Source of the DNA: CADEDH01 sp039201605
GTDB taxonomy: Bacteria > Actinomycetota > Acidimicrobiia > Acidimicrobiales > SZUA-35
DNA length: 64,000 bases
Direction of reading: 5' to 3'
Assembly: GCA_039201605.1 (NCBI GenBank)
Contig: JBCCRO010000001.1
Location: 1-64,000 of the forward strand
Below, in pieces: positions 15,246 to 24,945 of this stretch. The position numbers were made by a program, and so were the translations under genes. The notes beneath the pieces are model-generated. The model saw nothing but the letters and a program-made list of their open reading frames with translations. It ran no database searches and was not told the DNA's origin. Position 1 is the stretch's first letter, and every line of letters starts with the position of its first letter.

Positions 15246-15452
15246 ATGGCAAGCTCCTCCCCCGAAGACCCGCACGTTTCCGATCAATCGCCGGCCACCG
15301 CCGTGCCGGCCGCCGACCGTGCCCCGTCGACGAAGGAGGAGTGGGAGCAGGTCAGGCGATCGGTGGCCATGCTCCCGCCGGGGGCGTGGGCCCTGCGGCG
15401 CGAGGAGGCGCTCAGGGCGTTGCGGTCGTTGGTCCGCTCGCTGGAGCGCTGA
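15246..15452 (+). CDS. Small, probably SOS-regulated protein of unknown function
   Basis: This 68-residue protein begins 13 bp after a perfect LexA box. GGTGGA five bases before ATG 15246 is a plausible ribosome binding site, and third codon positions are overwhelmingly G/C as in neighbours, so I judge it real despite its size. Residues 1-25 are polar and probably disordered. Residues about 28-68 (STKEEWEQVRRSVAML-PPGAW-ALRREEALRALRSLVRSLE) should form two amphipathic helices around a PPGAW turn. It has no membrane span, cysteine or known nuclease motif. Its 3' end overlaps the converging TetR gene by 41 bp. A checkpoint or repair-adaptor role would fit SOS control but is speculative. Confidence 0.6.
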   Translation: MASSSPEDPHVSDQSPATAVPAADRAPSTKEEWEQVRRSVAMLPPGAWALRREEALRALRSLVRSLER

Positions 15453-16044
15453 CCTCGGCCGCGCCCCCCGCGGCTTCGCCCGGCCGGTCGCCCCCGAGTC
15501 CGCGGATCACCAGGTCGATCAGGGCGGTGAGGTCGCCGACGTCGATCTGTCCCGTCGACTTGATCATCTTGGCCACCATCGGCCCCTCGATGAAGTCGGC
15601 GGCGAGCTGAGGGTCGATGGGGTCGATCTCGCCCCGCTCGATCGCCCGCTCCACCACCTCGCACAGGGGGCGCATGCGCTCCTGCATCAGCGAGCGGTGC
15701 ACGGCGGCCAGCTCCGGGTCCTGGGCGGCGGTGGCGATCACCTCGAGCATCATCCGCCGATGTTCGGCGGTGTTCGCCACCTCTTGGAACACGGCCATGA
15801 TCTCCAGCAGGTCGGATCGCAGCGATCCGGTGTTGGGCGTGGGGATGCGCTCGATCTGGCAGTCGATGGCGTGCACCAGGAGCATGTTCCGCGAGCTCCA
15901 GTGGCGGTAGAGGGTGGTCTTGGCCACGCCCGACTTCTTGGCCACGGCCTCCAGCGTGCAGCCGCCGATGCCGTGGGTGGCGATCAGAGCCTGGGCGGCC
16001 TCGACGGCCTTCCGGCGTGCTTCTTTGCTGAGTGGACGGGCCAT
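15412..16044 (-). CDS. TetR-family repressor of the MMPL transporter
   Basis: The 210-residue protein has a TetR N-terminal DNA-binding domain: RKAVEAAQALIATHG, TLEAVAKKSGVAKTTLYRHW (recognition helix about 39-48), then a ligand-binding all-helical C-terminal domain. ATG 16044 was chosen because GGAG lies ten bases upstream; the longer frame to 16077 adds an unlikely leader. It is divergent from the MMPL gene. A palindrome at 16215-16232 and a repeated half-site GTAGCG at 16059-16064 beside its own start suggest it represses both genes. The inducer is unknown. Its 3' end overlaps the small SOS gene. Confidence 0.88.
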   Translation of the reverse strand: MARPLSKEARRKAVEAAQALIATHGIGGCTLEAVAKKSGVAKTTLYRHWSSRNMLLVHAIDCQIERIPTPNTGSLRSDLLEIMAVFQEVANTAEHRRMMLEVIATAAQDPELAAVHRSLMQERMRPLCEVVERAIERGEIDPIDPQLAADFIEGPMVAKMIKSTGQIDVGDLTALIDLVIRGLGGDRPGEAAGGAAEVSAPASGPTTATP

Positions 16045-16058
16045 AGCGAGACTCCATC

Positions 16059-16064
16059 GTAGCG
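16059..16064. promoter_or_regulatory. Operator half-site near the tetR start
   Basis: GTAGCG, within CGTAGCGAAAC, repeats the arm of the palindrome at 16215-16232 and lies 15 bp upstream of the TetR ATG. A degenerate copy (ATAGCG) overlaps the start itself at 16043-16048. This supports autoregulation. Confidence 0.35.
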
Positions 16065-16185
16065 AAACCGGCGACATCGGTGTGGCGGCTCGTGGTTCGG
16101 GGGTGTCGGAGCGGTCGTGGGAACGTTAACCACCCGACTGGTCGACGTAGGAATCTTCTGTCTGTGTGACATCGGGCTCAGGTCA

Positions 16186-16214
16186 TTGCATTGCTGATTG
16201 GCGCCGTCTAGAAA
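16186..16214 (+). promoter_or_regulatory. Promoter of the MMPL gene
   Basis: TTGCAT (16186-16191) and TAGAAA (16209-16214) are separated by exactly 17 bp and resemble -35/-10 elements. The predicted start, about 16221, lies inside the palindrome at 16215-16232, and GGAGGG (16243-16248) precedes ATG 16254. Confidence 0.5.
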
Positions 16215-16232
16215 CGCTACCTAGCCGTAGCG
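16215..16232. promoter_or_regulatory. TetR operator at the MMPL transcription start
   Basis: CGCTAC-CTAGCC-GTAGCG is an inverted repeat with 6-bp arms and a 6-bp spacer; flanking AA/TT bases extend the symmetry. It abuts the -10 of the MMPL promoter, a placement suited to repression by the divergently encoded TetR protein. Confidence 0.6.
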
Positions 16233-16253
16233 ATTCTTAGTTGGAGGGACGCG

Positions 16254-18665
16254 ATGTACCAGCGCCTTGGGCAATGGTGTTATCGAAACTGGAAGGCCGT
16301 CGTCGGCATGTGGCTGGTGGCCATCGTCGCCGTGGTGGGGGTGAGCGTCGCCGCCGGCCCGGAGTTCGACAGCTCGTTCGAGATTCCCGAGTCGGAGAGC
16401 CGTGACGGCTTCGACGCACTCGACGAGTACTTCGGGGGCACCGGCAACGGGCAGCCCGGCTCGATCGTGTTCCGTACCGAGCGCGGCATCGACGACCCCG
16501 AGGTCGTCGAGATGATGAATGAGCTGTTCGCCTTCACCGAGGGTCTCGACGAGGGGATCCAGCTCACCAGCCCGTACACCCCCGAAGGACAGTCCCAGAT
16601 CGCCGCCGCCGGGCCCGAGGCGGGCCTGATCGCCTTCGCCAGCCTGACGCTGTCGCTCGACATCGATCAGGTCGAAGCCGGCGAGTACGGCGAGGAGATG
16701 CGGGAGGAGGTCGAACGACTGCTCGAGGCCAACAACCTGGCCGAGGACGTCGAGGTCAAGGTCGGCGGCGCCTACCTCGCCGGGTTCGAGCCGCCCGAGA
16801 CCGAGCTGATCGGCCTCGGCTTCGCCATCGTCATCCTCATCGTGGCCTTCGGTTCGGTGATGGCCATGGGCGTCCCCATCGGGGTGGCCGTGGCCGGCGT
16901 CGGCGTCGGCCTCAGCATCATCAACCTGCTGACCAACGTCATCCTCATCCCCGACTTCGCCGTCCAGATCGGGGCCATGATCGGCCTCGGCGTCGGCATC
17001 GACTACGCCCTGTTCATCGTCACCCGCTTCCGCAACACCGTGGCCCAGGGCTACAGCCGCTACGAGGCGGTCGGTATCGCCCTCGACACCGCCGGTCGGG
17101 CCGTGATCTTCGCCGGCCTCACCGTGGTGCTCTCGCTGCTGGGGATGCTGCTCATCGGCCTGTCGTTCATCGCCGGCCTCGGCGTCGGCGCCGCCTCCAC
17201 CGTCGCCGTCACCATGGTCGCCTCGGTCACCCTCGTGCCGGCACTGCTGGGCGCGGTCGGCGACCGCCTCGAGGTGACCCGGGTGCGGGGCATCGTGGTG
17301 GCCGGCCTCATCGCGCTGGCCCTGGTGGCCGTCGGTCTCAGCCAGGTGGAGGTCGCCGGTGGCCTGGCCGCCGCCGGGCTCGGCCTGCTCGTGATCGGCA
17401 TCCTGCTCCAGCTCTTCGGCGTTGGCGACAGCGGCTTCCTCCGCAAGCTGCCGGCCCGTAGGGAACGCCCCATCCGGGAGACGCTGGCCTATCGCTGGAG
17501 CCGCCTCATCCAGGCCCACCCCTGGGCTGCGCTGACGGTGGGCGTCGGCATCCTGCTGGTGCTCGCCGCCCCCATCCTGAGCCTGCGCCTCGGCTTCTCC
17601 GACGAGGGCAACTTCCCCGAGGAGACCGACGCCCGGCAGGCCTATGACCTGATCGCCGAAGGCTTCGGCCCCGGCTTCAACGGTCCGCTGCTGATCACGG
17701 CCGTGATCGAGGACCCGAGCGGGGCCGCCCAGCTGGCCGAGCTGCAGGGGGCGATCGCCGCCGCCGAGGGCGTCGCCTTCGCCTCGCCCCCCATCCCCGA
17801 CGATCCGGCCGCCCCCGCCGCCGCCCTGATCCAGGTCATCCCCGAGACCTCCCCGGAGGACGCCGACACCGAGGATCTGGTCAACGCCCTGCGCGACGAC
17901 GTCATCCCGACCGTCGACGAGGGGCTCGACGTGTCAGTCACCGGCGCCGTGCCGGCCAACGTCGACTTCACCAGCTTCCTGGCGGCCCGCATCCTCGTGT
18001 TCTTCGGGGTGGTGCTGGCCCTGAGCTTCCTGCTGCTGATGGCGGTGTTCCGCTCCCTGGTGGTGCCGCTCAAGGCGGTGATCATGAACGTGCTGTCGAT
18101 CGCCTCGGCCTACGGCGTGGTGGTCGCCATCTTCCAGTGGGGCTGGTTCGGTGACCTGTTCGGCATCACCGGCGCCCCGATCGAGCCCTTCATCCCGATG
18201 ATGCTGTTCGCCATCGTGTTCGGTCTGTCGATGGACTACGAGGTATTCCTGCTCTCCCGGGTCAAGGAGGAGTACGAGCGCACCGGCGACCCGCAGAACT
18301 CGGTGGCCGACGGACTGGCCAGCACGGCCCGGGTCATCACGGCGGCCGCCGCCATCATGATCGTGGTGTTCGGCGCCTTCATGCTGGAGGACGATCGCAT
18401 CATCAAGTTGTTCGGCCTCGGTCTGGCCCTGGCCGTCTTCCTCGACGCCAGCCTGGTCCGCATGCTGCTGGTACCGGCCACCATGGAGCTGCTCGGCTCC
18501 CGCAACTGGTGGCTGCCCCGCTGGCTCGATCGGATCGTTCCCAACCTCAACATCGAAGGCACCGAGCCTCCGCCCCCGGCCGCCGCCGACGACGAAATCG
18601 GACCGCTCGACGACGTCGACCCGTCGGAGTCGGCTCCGCCCGACCGGGAACCCGCCCTCAACTGA
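16254..18665 (+). CDS. MMPL-family RND transporter
   Basis: The 803-residue protein has the MMPL topology: an N-terminal span (about 15-35), a large extracytoplasmic loop with SFEIPESESRDGFDAL, a five-to-six span bundle with GLGVGIDYALFIVTRFRN, then a second half with the matching GLSMDYEVFLLSRVKEEYERTG. The intramembrane Asp residues in these DY motifs are the proton-relay residues of the RND superfamily. Members export lipids, siderophores or toxic compounds; substrate is not readable here. The C-terminal tail is acidic and cytoplasmic. A divergent TetR gene, a promoter and a palindromic operator indicate substrate-induced expression. A hairpin covers the stop codon. Confidence 0.92.
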   Translation: MYQRLGQWCYRNWKAVVGMWLVAIVAVVGVSVAAGPEFDSSFEIPESESRDGFDALDEYFGGTGNGQPGSIVFRTERGIDDPEVVEMMNELFAFTEGLDEGIQLTSPYTPEGQSQIAAAGPEAGLIAFASLTLSLDIDQVEAGEYGEEMREEVERLLEANNLAEDVEVKVGGAYLAGFEPPETELIGLGFAIVILIVAFGSVMAMGVPIGVAVAGVGVGLSIINLLTNVILIPDFAVQIGAMIGLGVGIDYALFIVTRFRNTVAQGYSRYEAVGIALDTAGRAVIFAGLTVVLSLLGMLLIGLSFIAGLGVGAASTVAVTMVASVTLVPALLGAVGDRLEVTRVRGIVVAGLIALALVAVGLSQVEVAGGLAAAGLGLLVIGILLQLFGVGDSGFLRKLPARRERPIRETLAYRWSRLIQAHPWAALTVGVGILLVLAAPILSLRLGFSDEGNFPEETDARQAYDLIAEGFGPGFNGPLLITAVIEDPSGAAQLAELQGAIAAAEGVAFASPPIPDDPAAPAAALIQVIPETSPEDADTEDLVNALRDDVIPTVDEGLDVSVTGAVPANVDFTSFLAARILVFFGVVLALSFLLLMAVFRSLVVPLKAVIMNVLSIASAYGVVVAIFQWGWFGDLFGITGAPIEPFIPMMLFAIVFGLSMDYEVFLLSRVKEEYERTGDPQNSVADGLASTARVITAAAAIMIVVFGAFMLEDDRIIKLFGLGLALAVFLDASLVRMLLVPATMELLGSRNWWLPRWLDRIVPNLNIEGTEPPPPAAADDEIGPLDDVDPSESAPPDREPALN

Positions 18666-18672
18666 GGGCGGG
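18651..18672 (+). terminator. Hairpin spanning the MMPL stop codon
   Basis: CCCGCCCTCA and TGAGGGCGGG form a perfect 10-bp inverted repeat around the dinucleotide AC and include the TGA at 18663. Further GC-rich complementarity (GGGCGGC...GCCGCCC) follows. It may act as an intrinsic terminator without a U-run. Confidence 0.4.
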
Positions 18673-18717
18673 CGGCGGCGGGGCCGCCCGGCGCCGGGCC
18701 GCACTAGGGTTCGTGTC

Positions 18718-19314
18718 ATGGTGGATCGCACACCGGACGACAACGACGAGACCTGGGACGCGTCCGCCGTGGGGCGCGACGAACTCGGGCCGCAACTACG
18801 GGCCAACGCCGCCGCCTGGCGGTCGCTTCTCAAGCGAGGTGACCTGGTCACCCAGCGACCGCCGACGGCGGCCGCCGGGTCGACGGCGTGGTCGGCGCTG
18901 GAGCGCGGCTGCCAGGTGCGCGACGTCCACGCCCATATGGCCAAGCAGTTGAAGACGGCGCTGTCCAAGAAGAACCCGACCCTGTCCGACTGGGATCGGG
19001 ACAAGGCGGCGGCCAAGGGGAAGTACGGCGAGCAGGACCCGGCCAAGGTCGCCTACGACCTGGCCCGCAACGCCGGCAAGGTGGCCGACATGGTCGACCG
19101 GGTCAACGGCGACCAGTGGGATCGCTCGGGCCTCCGCTCCACCGGCCGTGGCTTCACGGTGGAGAGCCTCGTCCGCGAGCTGCTGGCGGCCGTGGTCCAC
19201 CAGGCGCAGGCGGCCGAGGAGGGCTACCGGGCGCTCACGGTTGACGACGACGCCGACGACGACGCCGAGGACGGCGCCGGCGAGGGCGGCGACGGCGGTG
19301 CGGCCGGGGCATGA
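18718..19314 (+). CDS. DinB / maleylpyruvate-isomerase-like helical bundle protein
   Basis: The 198-residue protein matches the DinB-like four-helix bundle group: WSALERGCQVRDVHAHMA (58-75), PTLSDWDRDKAAAKGKYGEQ, VADMVDRVNGDQWDRSGLR and GFTVESLVRELLAAVVHQ (145-162). DinB-fold enzymes usually bind a metal through three histidines. Here His71/His73 and His161 are present but the paired HxxxH of the last helix is not, so catalysis is uncertain. The C-terminus is an Asp/Gly-rich tail. Its TGA overlaps the start of the phosphatase gene (19311), so the two are co-translated. Confidence 0.7.
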   Translation: MVDRTPDDNDETWDASAVGRDELGPQLRANAAAWRSLLKRGDLVTQRPPTAAAGSTAWSALERGCQVRDVHAHMAKQLKTALSKKNPTLSDWDRDKAAAKGKYGEQDPAKVAYDLARNAGKVADMVDRVNGDQWDRSGLRSTGRGFTVESLVRELLAAVVHQAQAAEEGYRALTVDDDADDDAEDGAGEGGDGGAAGA

Positions 19315-20105
19315 GCGACTTCGACATCGACGCCCATCGGGACGTCGTCACCGAGCTGATCGTGACCGCAGGCCGGTCGGCCCTGGCCTGGTACCGCACC
19401 CCGATCGACGTGGAGAACAAGTGGGACACCGGGTTCGACCCGGTGACCGCCGCCGACCGGGCGGTCGAGGACGAGATCCGGGCCGGCCTGGAGGAGCTCT
19501 TCGACGGCCACGCCATCCTGGGGGAGGAGCGGGGTGAGACCGGCTCCGGCCCCCACCGCTGGATCATCGACCCGATCGACGGCACCCGGGCCTTCATCAT
19601 CGGCCACCCCCTGTGGGGAACCCTCGTCGGGTTCGAGACCGACGGGCGCCCGGTGGCGGGCTGGATGTACCTGCCCGCCCTCGACGAGACCTATCTGGCC
19701 ACCCCGGCCGGGGCGGTGCTGCACCGCAACGGTGGCGAGTCGCCGCTGCGTACGGCGGCGGTCACCGGCCTGGACCAGGCCATCGTGGCCTCGACCCACC
19801 CCGAGATGTTCGCCACCGACGCCGAGCAGGCGGCGTTCGCCCGGCTGTCGGCCGAGGTCCGCATGGTTCGCTTCGGCGGCGACTGCGCCAACTACGGGCT
19901 GCTGGCCGAGGGCTTCATCCATGTCGTGGTGGAGAACCAGCTCGCCGCCTACGACATCGCCCCCCTCATCCCCATCATCGAGGGGGCGGGCGGGGTGGTG
20001 ACCGATCTCGACGGTGGCTCGGTGGGCGACGGCGGCTTCGTCGTCGCCTCGGCCAACCCCGGGTTGCACGCCGCAGCGCTGGCCGCCCTCAACGACGGCC
20101 GGTGA
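19311..20105 (+). CDS. hisN: Inositol-monophosphatase-fold enzyme, probably histidinol phosphatase
   Basis: The 264-residue protein has the Mg/Li-dependent phosphatase motifs: GEERGE (Glu ligands), WIIDPIDGTRAFI (catalytic Asp-Pro-Ile-Asp-Gly-Thr) and a C-terminal YDIAPLIPIIEGAGG. The segment RAFIIGHPLWGTLVGF is closer to actinobacterial HisN histidinol phosphatases (RSFV-G-PLWGTLI) than to inositol or PAP phosphatases, so L-histidinol phosphate is the favoured substrate. No other his gene is adjacent, which leaves the substrate open. ATG 19311 is coupled to the DinB-like gene. Confidence 0.72.
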   Translation: MSDFDIDAHRDVVTELIVTAGRSALAWYRTPIDVENKWDTGFDPVTAADRAVEDEIRAGLEELFDGHAILGEERGETGSGPHRWIIDPIDGTRAFIIGHPLWGTLVGFETDGRPVAGWMYLPALDETYLATPAGAVLHRNGGESPLRTAAVTGLDQAIVASTHPEMFATDAEQAAFARLSAEVRMVRFGGDCANYGLLAEGFIHVVVENQLAAYDIAPLIPIIEGAGGVVTDLDGGSVGDGGFVVASANPGLHAAALAALNDGR

Positions 20106-20141
20106 GGGAGACGCCGGATCGGACCGGACCGGTACCCGGCC

Positions 20142-20798
20142 TCAGCCGTTGAGGCCGCGCAGACCACCCCAGGTCAGCGACACCAGGTTGGCCAGGAGAT
20201 CGTTGCGGTCGAGGTCGCTGGAGGAGTCCGACTGCCAGTACCGCATCATGCCTTCGGCCTGACCCAGGATCCCGTGGGCCAGAGCCGAGCGGTGGGCGGG
20301 GCTGATCTCGGGCACGTCGATCAGCTCGGCGATGCCGGCGGCGATCGACTCCTCGACCTCGGCGGTGATCTCGGCCCACTCGTCGTCCTGGCGCGACGTG
20401 CTGCTGAAGAGCAGGTTGAAGCCGTCGGCGTCGGTCTCGACGAACGTGACGTAGGCCTCGAACCCCGCCGCCACCTGCTGGCGGGGCCCCTCGCCGTTGG
20501 CGGCGGCGCTGATGACGGCGGTCCGCAGCTGGACGCCGGTGTCGCGCAGGACGGCGGTGTACAGGTCGCGCTTGGAGTCGAAGTGCTGGTAGAGGACCGG
20601 CTTGGTCACACCTGCGGCGTCGGCGATGTCGGCCATCGTCGTCTCGTAGAACCCGCGGGCGGCGAACACCGTCCGGGCGACGTGCAGCAGCTGACGTCGG
20701 CGCTCGGCGGCCGGGAGGCGGACGCCCCCCGACTCGGCCCGTCGCCCTGACGTCGTCGGTTGCGGATCGGGATCGGCGGTCGGTGGCGCCTTGTGCAC
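20142..20798 (-). CDS. TetR-family regulator
   Basis: The protein has about 218 residues with a 30-residue polar N-terminal extension, then a TetR DNA-binding domain (about 32-78): RRRQLLHVARTVFAARGFYE, MADIADAAGVTKPVLYQHF. The C-terminal ligand domain includes FVETDADGFNLLFSS, resembling TetR members with a C-terminal helical dimer. The start is assigned to GTG 20798, whose G is shared with the TAG of the preceding membrane-protein gene (TAGTG); GTG 20804 is an alternative. It is the last gene of a three-gene minus operon. Its target is unknown. Confidence 0.8.
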   Translation of the reverse strand: MHKAPPTADPDPQPTTSGRRAESGGVRLPAAERRRQLLHVARTVFAARGFYETTMADIADAAGVTKPVLYQHFDSKRDLYTAVLRDTGVQLRTAVISAAANGEGPRQQVAAGFEAYVTFVETDADGFNLLFSSTSRQDDEWAEITAEVEESIAAGIAELIDVPEISPAHRSALAHGILGQAEGMMRYWQSDSSSDLDRNDLLANLVSLTWGGLRGLNG

Positions 20799-21058
20799 TA
20801 CCACGTGCCGTCCCGATCGGCCCGATGAGCGGCTTTCACCGCATAGTTGAAAACGATCGCAGGCGCGAGGATAACCGAACCCACGACCAGGCAGAACGTG
20901 ATCGCCCCGGCCAGCAGCGAGGTGAACCCCACGCCGAGGGCGACGAAGAACAGCACCATGGACAGGGCGAACAGGCCGTACCCGCCCCGCAGGCCCCACT
21001 TCACCAAGGTGGCGATGCGGGCCCGGGACTCCAGCACCGGGTCGTCGGTGTCGCTCAT
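20798..21058 (-). CDS. Small two-span membrane protein
   Basis: The 86-residue protein has a polar N-terminus (MSDTDDPVLESRARIATLVKW), a hydrophobic segment at about 27-46 (YGLFALSMVLFFVALGVGFT), a second at about 49-72 (LAGAITFCLVVGSVILAPAIVF) and a basic tail. Both termini are probably cytoplasmic. Its ATG overlaps the stop of the upstream glycosyltransferase (ATGA at 21055-21058) and its stop overlaps the TetR start, so all three are translationally coupled. I recognise no named family. Confidence 0.8.
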   Translation of the reverse strand: MSDTDDPVLESRARIATLVKWGLRGGYGLFALSMVLFFVALGVGFTSLLAGAITFCLVVGSVILAPAIVFNYAVKAAHRADRDGTW

Positions 21059-22101
21059 ACCCCAAAGCCTGCCTGGTCGAGCAGCTCCTTGACACGCCGG
21101 GTGACGACATCGAGCGAGAAGTGCTCCTCCACCAGGCGGCGGTTGTCGGCCAGCCGCTCGGTCGGTGGTCGGGCGACGGCGGCGGCGATGGCGGCGTGGT
21201 CGTCGGGATCGAGCCACCAGAAGCCGAAGCGCTGCAGCTCGTCGGCCACCGGGTAGCGACCGACGACGGCCGGGCGCCGGTGGATGGCGGCCTCCAGCGG
21301 TGGGTTGCCGAACCCCTCCCACGTCGAGGGAAAGGCGACGAGGTCTGCGGCGGCGTACAGGTCGGCCATGGTCGCCGAGGGGTCGAGATCCTCGATGGCG
21401 TGACGGAGCACCCGGCATCGGGTGTCGGCCAGGATGGCGTCGAGCGTTGGGCCGTACCCGTCCTCCGGCGGCCCGGGAAGCCAGTAGACCCCGCCGAGGG
21501 CCTCGGCCACGGCCACGGCGGCCGGGATGTTCTTGCGCTCGATGGCCCGCACCGGGTGGGCCACCAGCACCTCGCCCTCGGCCACCCCGAGCGCCGCCCG
21601 CGTCGCCGTCCGGTCACCGGGCGCCACCGCGGTGTCGAAGCCGTTGTAGATCGTGGTGGCCGCCAGACCCCGATCGGCGAACTGGGCGCGGGTCAGCTCG
21701 TTGATGGTGACGTGGACCCAGGCCGGATCGTCGGGCGGGAGTTCGGTGATGTGGGCGAAGTGGGTCCGCTGCCACGGCGGATCGTGGTGGTGGAGAATGG
21801 CCGGCCGACCGGTGAGGACGTCGGCCACCACCCGGGCCGCCGGGAGGTTCATCGGGATGGTGAGGAGGTTCTCGACGACGACGAGGTCGGCCCCGGCCAG
21901 GGCCTCGGCCACGGCGGCGGCGTCCGGGGCCCGGTCGGTGCCGAGTTCGAGGCCGGGCACGATGACGTCGACCGGGCCCTCGCCGGCCACCCGGGAGGTG
22001 GTCCACCCCAGCTGGCCGAAGCTGCGAGCCCAGCTGTCGGCCACCACCGACACCCCGTCGGAGCCACCGAGTCGGAACGAGCAGAAGGCGACGTGGGGCA
22101 T
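21055..22101 (-). CDS. GT4-family glycosyltransferase
   Basis: The 348-residue retaining glycosyltransferase opens with VAFCSFRLGGSDGVSVVADSW, the acceptor loop typical of group 1 enzymes. It continues with LHHHDPPWQRTHFA, TIYNGFDTA, HPVRAIERKNIPAAV and FPSTWEGFGNPPLEAAIHRR, where the E-x7-E pair contacts the sugar nucleotide. No membrane span is visible, so it acts in the cytoplasm or peripherally. ATG 22101 was preferred over an upstream start because the family domain begins here; an upstream start would overlap the divergent hydrolase gene (ATG 22146). Substrates are unknown. Confidence 0.85.
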   Translation of the reverse strand: MPHVAFCSFRLGGSDGVSVVADSWARSFGQLGWTTSRVAGEGPVDVIVPGLELGTDRAPDAAAVAEALAGADLVVVENLLTIPMNLPAARVVADVLTGRPAILHHHDPPWQRTHFAHITELPPDDPAWVHVTINELTRAQFADRGLAATTIYNGFDTAVAPGDRTATRAALGVAEGEVLVAHPVRAIERKNIPAAVAVAEALGGVYWLPGPPEDGYGPTLDAILADTRCRVLRHAIEDLDPSATMADLYAAADLVAFPSTWEGFGNPPLEAAIHRRPAVVGRYPVADELQRFGFWWLDPDDHAAIAAAVARPPTERLADNRRLVEEHFSLDVVTRRVKELLDQAGFGV

Positions 22102-22145
22102 CAGCGGTTCGCCCCGGTGTGCCGTCGACCCGTACCGTGCCAGCC

Positions 22146-23353
22146 ATGACGAGGCCACTGGAGGAGACCGTGACCCGGATACGGCGCCAGGTGGGAGCCC
22201 TGCTGGAGGGGGCGTGGCGGCCACCCGGGCTGTGCGTGCCCAACGCCGACACCTACCCCCACCAATGGTTGTGGGACTCCTGCTTTCACGCCGTCGCCTG
22301 GCACGCCCTGGGCGACGACCGAGGGGCGCTTGAGCTGACCAACGTCCTGGCCCGTCAGGACCCGTCGGGGTTCGTGCCCCACATGACGTACTGGCATCAC
22401 CCCGACCTTCATCGCGACTTCTGGGGTCGTTCCGGCACCTCGATCATCACCCAGCCCCCGATGTACGGCCACGCCGCCCGGGTGCTGTTCGAGGGGGCCG
22501 AGGACGCGGGGCGGCCCGCCCTCACCGATGACCTGAGCGGTCGGATCGCCGGCGCGCTCAGGCATCTCTACCTCGATCGCCCCCGCACGCCGGGGGGCCT
22601 GGTGCCGGTACTGCATCCATGGGAAACCGGCTGCGACGATAGTCCCCGCTGGGACGGTCATCGGCATCGGCGCGAACCGTGGCGCACCACGAAGAGCGAA
22701 CTGGTGGCCGCCCTGCGCACCGGGGACGACCACGGCCGGCGTTTCGTGGTGGGCTCGATCGGGTTCAACGCCCTCCTGGTCTGGAACACCCGGGAGTATC
22801 TCCGGCTCCCCGGCGCCCACCGGCGAGACGAGCTGGCGTCGGCCGCCGACGAGCTGGCCGCCGCCGTCACCGCCCGGTGGGACGGCGCGGCCGCCACCTG
22901 GATCGACGATGTCGACCCCACGTCCGACATCGCCGCGCACGACGACGGCCGCGCCGCCGCCATCCGCACCGCCGACACGTTGACGGCGCTGCTCGTCGAC
23001 CCGAGGCCCGAGGCGTTCGACCAGCTGGCCGATCCGGCCGCTTTCGCCGCCCCCTACGGGCCTCGGGGGGTGCACATCGACGAGGTGACCTACCGCCCCG
23101 ACGTGTACTGGCGGGGCCCGGCGTGGCCGCAGATCTCCTACCTCCTGTGGTGGGCGGCCAAGGAGGGCGGTGCCGATCGGGTGGCGGAGACGTCGGCCCG
23201 GTCGCTGGTCGCAGGGGCCGAGCGGTCGGGATGGGCCGAGTACTGGCACCCCGAGAGCGGCCTCGGGCTCGGAGCTCGACCACAGACGTGGGCCGGCGCT
23301 GCGCTCCCGGCGGCGCAGTGGTTGGCCGAAAGGGATGCCGCGCCCCCGTCGGA

Positions 23354-23357
<4 letters not shown>
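22146..23357 (+). CDS. GH63-like (alpha/alpha)6 glycoside hydrolase
   Basis: The 403-residue protein resembles the GH63/trehalase-like group that includes mannosylglycerate and glucosylglycerate hydrolases. Supporting segments are PNADTYPHQWLWDSCFHAVA near the N-terminus, RQDPSGFVPHM, a middle ETGCDDSPRWD that supplies the likely catalytic Asp, VYWRGPAWPQISYLLWW, and a late YWHPESGLGLGARPQTWAGA with a candidate catalytic Glu. There is no signal peptide, so an intracellular compatible-solute or storage-glycan substrate is plausible. It is divergent from a glycosyltransferase with a 44-bp gap, and its TAG overlaps the sortase stop. The exact glycoside is not determinable. Confidence 0.7.
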
Positions 23358-24763
<1,406 letters not shown>

Positions 24764-24869
24764 ACGGACCAATCGGCCGGTCGATCCCGAAGTGGAGGGG
24801 TCGTTTCAGTGCTGTGTCCGACCGCCGCCAGGAGTGTCGTTCGGTGGGTGAGCCCGGGGGTCTGGGCCG

Positions 24870-24875
24870 TATCGT
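24870..24875 (+). promoter_or_regulatory. -10-like element ahead of the ccm operon
   Basis: TATCGT ends seven bases before an in-frame GTG (24883), the geometry expected for leaderless actinobacterial transcripts. It is the only good -10 candidate in the 182-bp gap before ccmA. Confidence 0.3.
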
Positions 24876-24945
24876 GGTCGGCGTGAGTGCGGGTCCCGAA
24901 GCAGCAGATCCCCCGGCAGCCGAATCCGGTTCCGAGGACACCACC

